IMG/VR virus record: IMGVR_UViG_3300029319_000024
Location: 1 to 33,356 of that record
Strand: one strand, 5' to 3'
Source: a virus
DNA length: 33,356 nucleotides
Shown: positions 30,765 through 33,356 of the stretch, piece by piece
Layout of the letters: each line of letters starts with the position of its first letter
Numbering within the stretch: position 1 is the first letter of the stretch
The notes under the pieces: generated by a model
What the model saw: the letters and a program-made list of their open reading frames with translations, nothing else
What the model was told of the DNA's origin: nothing
Database searches by the model: none
Position numbers and translations under genes: made by a program

Positions 30765-30933
30765 TTTTATTCTCCTTTATAAATTGGTTAAGTTCTTTAT
30801 CTTCATACAAACCCTCACAAGATACACAAACATTTAAGTCTGCTTGTTCTTGTATGGCTCTCTCATCTTCTTTCTTGCCACATAATTGACAAGATATTTT
30901 TCCGTTCTCCCATGTGGATTTTAATATTTTCAT
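30757..30933 (-). CDS. Small zinc-finger protein, 58 residues
   Basis: A 58-residue protein with Cys15/Cys18 (CQLC) and Cys36/Cys39 (CVSC) in zinc-ribbon spacing, and a charged helical end. The ATG at 30933 follows GGGGGGAGA by three bases and overlaps the previous stop (ATGA). The longer frame starting at 30945 is less likely. Nucleic-acid binding or host-factor binding is plausible. Confidence 0.65.
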   Translation of the reverse strand: MKILKSTWENGKISCQLCGKKEDERAIQEQADLNVCVSCEGLYEDKELNQFIKENKNG

Positions 30934-31169
30934 TTCTCCCCCCAAACTTCATCTTCAGGTATTTCAATAGTTTTACCACCATCTAATGCCCATTCAAAAA
31001 GTCTGTCTCCCAACAACTCTTTCATTTTTGGCATATCTTCTGCAATAATTTGACACCAAAAATATTCTGTTGTTGTATATCTAATACCACCCATATTGAT
31101 ATCAGTTCTGTCAAAAGTGACCATACTATAATCTTCAAATGTTTTTACTTTAGTAGATTTTGTATTCAT
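30930..31169 (-). CDS. Hypothetical protein, 79 residues
   Basis: A 79-residue protein, beta-rich at the start (SMVTFDRTDINMGGIRYTTT) and helical and acidic at the end. The start follows GGGGGAGA and overlaps the upstream gene by ATGA; the stop overlaps the next gene likewise. No family is recognised. Confidence 0.65.
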   Translation of the reverse strand: MNTKSTKVKTFEDYSMVTFDRTDINMGGIRYTTTEYFWCQIIAEDMPKMKELLGDRLFEWALDGGKTIEIPEDEVWGEK

Positions 31170-31606
31170 TTCTCCCCCTTAATAAGTGTTTCTATTTCTT
31201 TAGTTATTGCTTTCATTTTTGGCACACCATTTTTAAGTGTGTCGTAAATGTATATATGTCCTTGATCAAAATATTTTTCTTCATTATTTTGTTTATGGAT
31301 TTCTGCTATCTTATCTATGATAGGATCAGAACATTGTTCGTAATACAGATAGAAAGAACATTTTTCATTTTCTTTTATTGGCAATTGTCTTTTTTCTGAC
31401 ATGGAATTTATATACCAAAAAAGATTATCTCCCCATGTATCAGCAATATTTAGATCAAAAACAAAGTGCCTAAAACCACCACCACTATGATAAAAATAAA
31501 TATCATAATCTTGGGTTAGTTTTTCTTGGTTTTTTGTAAGACCATAAATCCTATCTAAATATGCTTGTTCTTGTGGTGTTGCTTTTCTTGTTGTTATGTT
31601 GTTCAT
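31166..31606 (-). CDS. Hypothetical protein, 146 residues
   Basis: A 146-residue protein with many aromatic residues (YDIYFYHSGGGFRHFVFDL, 34-52, then CSFYLYYEQCSD). No catalytic motif is clear. ATGA overlaps on both sides and a GGGGGAGA SD place it in the chain of coupled genes. Confidence 0.65.
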   Translation of the reverse strand: MNNITTRKATPQEQAYLDRIYGLTKNQEKLTQDYDIYFYHSGGGFRHFVFDLNIADTWGDNLFWYINSMSEKRQLPIKENEKCSFYLYYEQCSDPIIDKIAEIHKQNNEEKYFDQGHIYIYDTLKNGVPKMKAITKEIETLIKGEK

Positions 31607-31818
31607 TTCTCCCCCTTATTAATTTCTCTTTGTTCAACTCTATCCCAAATATCGCCAAACCTTTCCAACCATTCTTTTTGTTCTTCCGTGTTGTAGTTTC
31701 CACCTATTCTGCTTTCTAAAGCACAACAATGCTCTAGTTCGTTTCTTTCGTAAAAGTCATAAAGAATATCGCACATATAGTTAAACAAACTAAATTTTCT
31801 TTCTTTAAAATGTTTCAT
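31603..31818 (-). CDS. Hypothetical protein, 71 residues
   Basis: A 71-residue charged helical protein (DILYDFYERNELEHCCALES). The start follows GGGGGAAGA, the stop overlaps the next start by ATGA. No family is recognised. Confidence 0.6.
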   Translation of the reverse strand: MKHFKERKFSLFNYMCDILYDFYERNELEHCCALESRIGGNYNTEEQKEWLERFGDIWDRVEQREINKGEK

Positions 31819-32033
31819 TCTTCCCCCACTTGGTTAAAAAAATCTTCAACTTTGTATCGCAAATTAACGAAATCTTTTTGTGTTACTACAAAATCTATAG
31901 CTGATTCATAACATTCTAAATTGTCATTAATTTGGTTTTTAATTGGATTGTGCATTTTCTTGGCTTGAAAATACTCATGGTTTAAGTCTATTAGTTTGCT
32001 AACGATAGCAAGTTCTTTTGTTGATAAGTTCAT
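31815..32033 (-). CDS. Hypothetical helical protein, 72 residues
   Basis: A 72-residue helical protein (LIDLNHEYFQAKKMHNPIKN) with no motif. The start overlaps the upstream stop by one base (TAATG) and has GGGGG upstream; it passes to the next gene by ATGA. Confidence 0.6.
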   Translation of the reverse strand: MNLSTKELAIVSKLIDLNHEYFQAKKMHNPIKNQINDNLECYESAIDFVVTQKDFVNLRYKVEDFFNQVGEE

Positions 32034-32344
32034 TATTTAACCCCCATTTTGATACAAAACTCTATTAGTTTGCTTTCTAGTTTAAGTATGGTTTTATTAT
32101 TAATGTTGTAATGGTTTAGTGCCTTGATAATATAATCGTGCATTACTTCTTTAATATCAGGCATATCTAACCATTCGTTAAATTCTAACTCCATGTCTTT
32201 TTTGATTTCTTGTAGTATCAACTTTTGATATTCTTGTTGATAGCGTTTTAGTTCAGATTTGTATGTGGATATATTTCGTTCTAGTTCATTAATCCTTTTT
32301 GCTGTTCTTGAATCTTCTGTTGATTCAGTAAATGTTGTATTCAT
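32033..32344 (-). CDS. Hypothetical coiled-coil protein, 103 residues
   Basis: A 103-residue protein with a long N-terminal coiled coil (RINELERNISTYKSELKRYQ, 17-36, continuing to about 50) and a second helical part ending LIEFCIKMGVK. The SD is GGGGGAAGA. It overlaps its upstream neighbour by ATGA and its downstream one by one base. Probably oligomeric; role unknown. Confidence 0.65.
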   Translation of the reverse strand: MNTTFTESTEDSRTAKRINELERNISTYKSELKRYQQEYQKLILQEIKKDMELEFNEWLDMPDIKEVMHDYIIKALNHYNINNKTILKLESKLIEFCIKMGVK

Positions 32345-32655
32345 TCTTCCCCCTTATAAATTCTATCTTCTGTAAATTGAACTAACTCTTTTGTTTGTAT
32401 TAATTCTTCTTTTGTATCTTCATACATTAACGGAAAGTTAATACCAAATTCTTTTTTAAGATATTCAATATCTCCTATAGAAAAATGTTCAAAGAGTTCT
32501 ACAACACCCCATTCATTATTTCCTGTTCCTCTAAAATCATTATATTCTAGGATAGGTTCAGTCCATTTGTTGTTAAATTTACATTTGGTTAATCTCCAAT
32601 CACACCAATCGTTGCCAACAACTTTGGTTAATACTATTTCTTTTTTTGTATTCAT
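32341..32655 (-). CDS. Hypothetical protein, first gene of the leftward small-gene operon
   Basis: A 104-residue protein with Trp-rich N-terminal half (GNDWCDWRLTKCKFNNKWTE) and an acidic helical end. The ATG at 32655 is chosen over 32682 because AAAAGGAG lies about 7 bases before it. It is the first gene after the leftward promoter. First genes of phage early operons often act on the host, but nothing in the sequence shows its target. Confidence 0.65.
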   Translation of the reverse strand: MNTKKEIVLTKVVGNDWCDWRLTKCKFNNKWTEPILEYNDFRGTGNNEWGVVELFEHFSIGDIEYLKKEFGINFPLMYEDTKEELIQTKELVQFTEDRIYKGEE

Positions 32656-32686
32656 ATTTGTTCTCCTTTTAATTAAATACAAGGTA

Positions 32687-32716
32687 ATTATACTATACTT
32701 TTATACACTTCTCCAA
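32687..32716 (-). promoter_or_regulatory. Probable leftward promoter of the small-gene operon
   Basis: On the minus strand a perfect TATAAT (32687-32692) lies about 32 bases before the ATG at 32655. A weak -35, TTGGAG (32711-32716), is 18 bases upstream. It is the only clear -10 before the first leftward gene. Confidence 0.5.
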
Positions 32717-32842
32717 CAAATAATAGACAAACTTTAATGATAAGCATAGATAAAACAAACACTCAATAAACACTCTTTTATTGTCTTGATCCACCTCGCC
32801 CACCCAAGACCAAAAATTTTTGAACTATAAAATGTTCGGATT

Positions 32843-32979
32843 TTGCGACCTTTTGCATTTTTTTTTGATCAAAACAAGCACTAGAGTTAATTAAGATCCC
32901 AAACTTGCGACCTTTTGCGTTCTAAATAAAATTTGCGAGCCGTTGCGTTCTAAAAATGTGCGACCCTTTGCGTTTTAAA
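32843..32979 (+). repeat. Four imperfect 22-bp direct repeats (iterons)
   Basis: Units share TTGCGACC, a T-rich spacer and TTGCGTT, then TTCTAAA. Copies: 32843-32860 (shorter, ends TTGCATTT), 32905-32926, 32933-32954 and 32958-32979. The last three start 28 and 25 bases apart. They lie in one orientation next to AT-rich DNA. They may bind a replication initiator or a regulator. Confidence 0.75.
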
Positions 32980-33015
32980 AATATATAAAATAAAAAATTC
33001 CTGGAGTTATTAAAC

Positions 33016-33033
33016 TTGTTATAGATATAACAA
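33016..33033. promoter_or_regulatory. Inverted repeat, possible operator
   Basis: TTGTTAT (33016-33022), AGAT, ATAACAA (33027-33033): a perfect 7-bp inverted repeat 36 bases before the rightward -10. It could be a repressor site for the gene at 33110. Confidence 0.4.
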
Positions 33034-33068
33034 TTAAAAAAACAGATCAAACATGACCTAAAAAATGT

Positions 33069-33074
33069 TATAAT
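33069..33074 (+). promoter_or_regulatory. Rightward -10 element (TATAAT)
   Basis: A perfect TATAAT lies 36 bases before the ATG at 33110. No clear -35 was found at 16-18 bases upstream. It is the likely promoter of the last gene. Confidence 0.45.
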
Positions 33075-33109
33075 TGCTGCTGTAATTAATTAAAAAGGAG
33101 AACTTAATT

Positions 33110-33356
33110 ATGACAATAAAAACAATATGTATTACAGACTTAAATCGTGGTGGATTGTTTTTCTATAAAGTAGAAATTTCAGACCAACAGGATATTTCTG
33201 AAGTGGTAGCAAATCTTATGATTTTAAAAAACCACAAAGAAAGTGAATGCGATTGGGCTAATTTAGAAATTAAAGATATTGTAGATAATACAGAAACAAT
33301 AATATCTCTTGAACAACTTAACCAAGATGATTATCTTAACCAAGATGATTATCATG
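33110..33356 (+). CDS. Hypothetical protein, 3' end outside window
   Basis: The first 82 codons of a gene that continues past the window. The product starts MTIKTICITDLNRGG, followed by an acidic helical part (ISDQQDISEVVANLMIL). The last visible codons are an exact 18-bp tandem repeat (33317-33334 and 33335-33352) giving LNQDDY twice. AAGGAG lies about 10 bases before the ATG. No family is recognised. Confidence 0.65.
   Translation, partial: MTIKTICITDLNRGGLFFYKVEISDQQDISEVVANLMILKNHKESECDWANLEIKDIVDNTETIISLEQLNQDDYLNQDDYH
33317..33352 (+). repeat. 18-bp tandem repeat within the last gene
   Basis: CTTAACCAAGATGATTAT occurs twice in tandem without mismatch, in frame, encoding two LNQDDY units. 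More copies may follow beyond the window. An exact in-frame repeat suggests recent slippage. Confidence 0.75.

Larger units (their letters stand above)
32656..33109. other. Non-coding divergent region (454 bases)
   Basis: No credible gene lies between the divergent operons. The region holds the leftward promoter, four copies of a 22-bp repeat (32843-32979), an AT-only run after them (about 32974-32998), a small inverted repeat (33016-33033), and a rightward TATAAT (33069-33074). Repeats beside AT-rich DNA are the usual shape of a replication origin or a control region. Confidence 0.6.

Noticed and set aside
32843-32979. CRISPR-like array
   Set aside because: Repeats are imperfect, spacers are 3-44 bases and uneven, and no cas genes are present; iterons fit better.

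Overview
The window is an internal piece of a tailed-phage genome, most likely a short-tailed (podovirus-like) phage of an AT-rich, probably marine, Gram-negative bacterium. The grounds are large tail and internal-virion genes, a holin-endolysin cassette, a phage replication and recombination set, a terminase small subunit, and dense operons whose genes overlap by a few bases. The outer-membrane curli exporter CsgG points to a diderm host. No integrase, tRNA, IS element or CRISPR array was seen. Both ends are cut inside genes.

Layout. (1) 1-3781, rightward: the C-terminal end of CsgG, a secreted curlin-like repeat protein, a FecR-domain protein ending in curlin-like repeats, and a CHASE2-class III adenylate cyclase. 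(2) 3774-4916: lysis genes (small membrane protein, 3TM holin, lysozyme). (3) 4919-15593: six virion genes, ending in a 1291-residue probable internal virion or ejection protein. (4) 15590-20953, leftward: PD-(D/E)XK nuclease, a small basic protein, a small unknown, DEAH helicase, a small unknown, SSB-like protein, Sak4-like ATPase and two unknowns, driven by a near-consensus promoter at 20984-21011. (5) 21158-27235, rightward: Cro-like regulator, primase-helicase, small membrane protein, an SPPY-type DNA methyltransferase, a DNMT3-like C5 methyltransferase, two small genes, an array of 8-bp repeats, and terminase small subunit. (6) 27207-32655, leftward: about 20 small, mostly unrecognised early-type genes, headed by a promoter and ending in a stand-alone XseB-like exonuclease VII small subunit. 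(7) 32656-33109: a non-coding region with four 22-bp repeats and AT-rich DNA, then a rightward gene cut by the window edge.

The most unusual part is the first 3.8 kb. An amyloid export pore, its probable fibre subunit, a periplasmic FecR protein that itself carries curlin-like repeats, and a membrane adenylate cyclase with an extracytoplasmic CHASE2 sensor lie in one chain of overlapping genes. That chain runs by overlap straight into the phage lysis genes, so it belongs to the phage and is not flanking host DNA. A reasonable model is that the phage makes an extracellular or periplasmic amyloid and couples its export or assembly to cAMP production in the infected cell. This is inference; the gene identities are well supported by the sequence.

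Other points of note are the two solo methyltransferases, XseB without XseA, a terminase small-subunit gene separated from any large subunit, two sets of iterons, a strand-biased TTGCG motif in the leftward small-gene region, and micro-ORFs of 23-56 codons held by stop-start overlaps.
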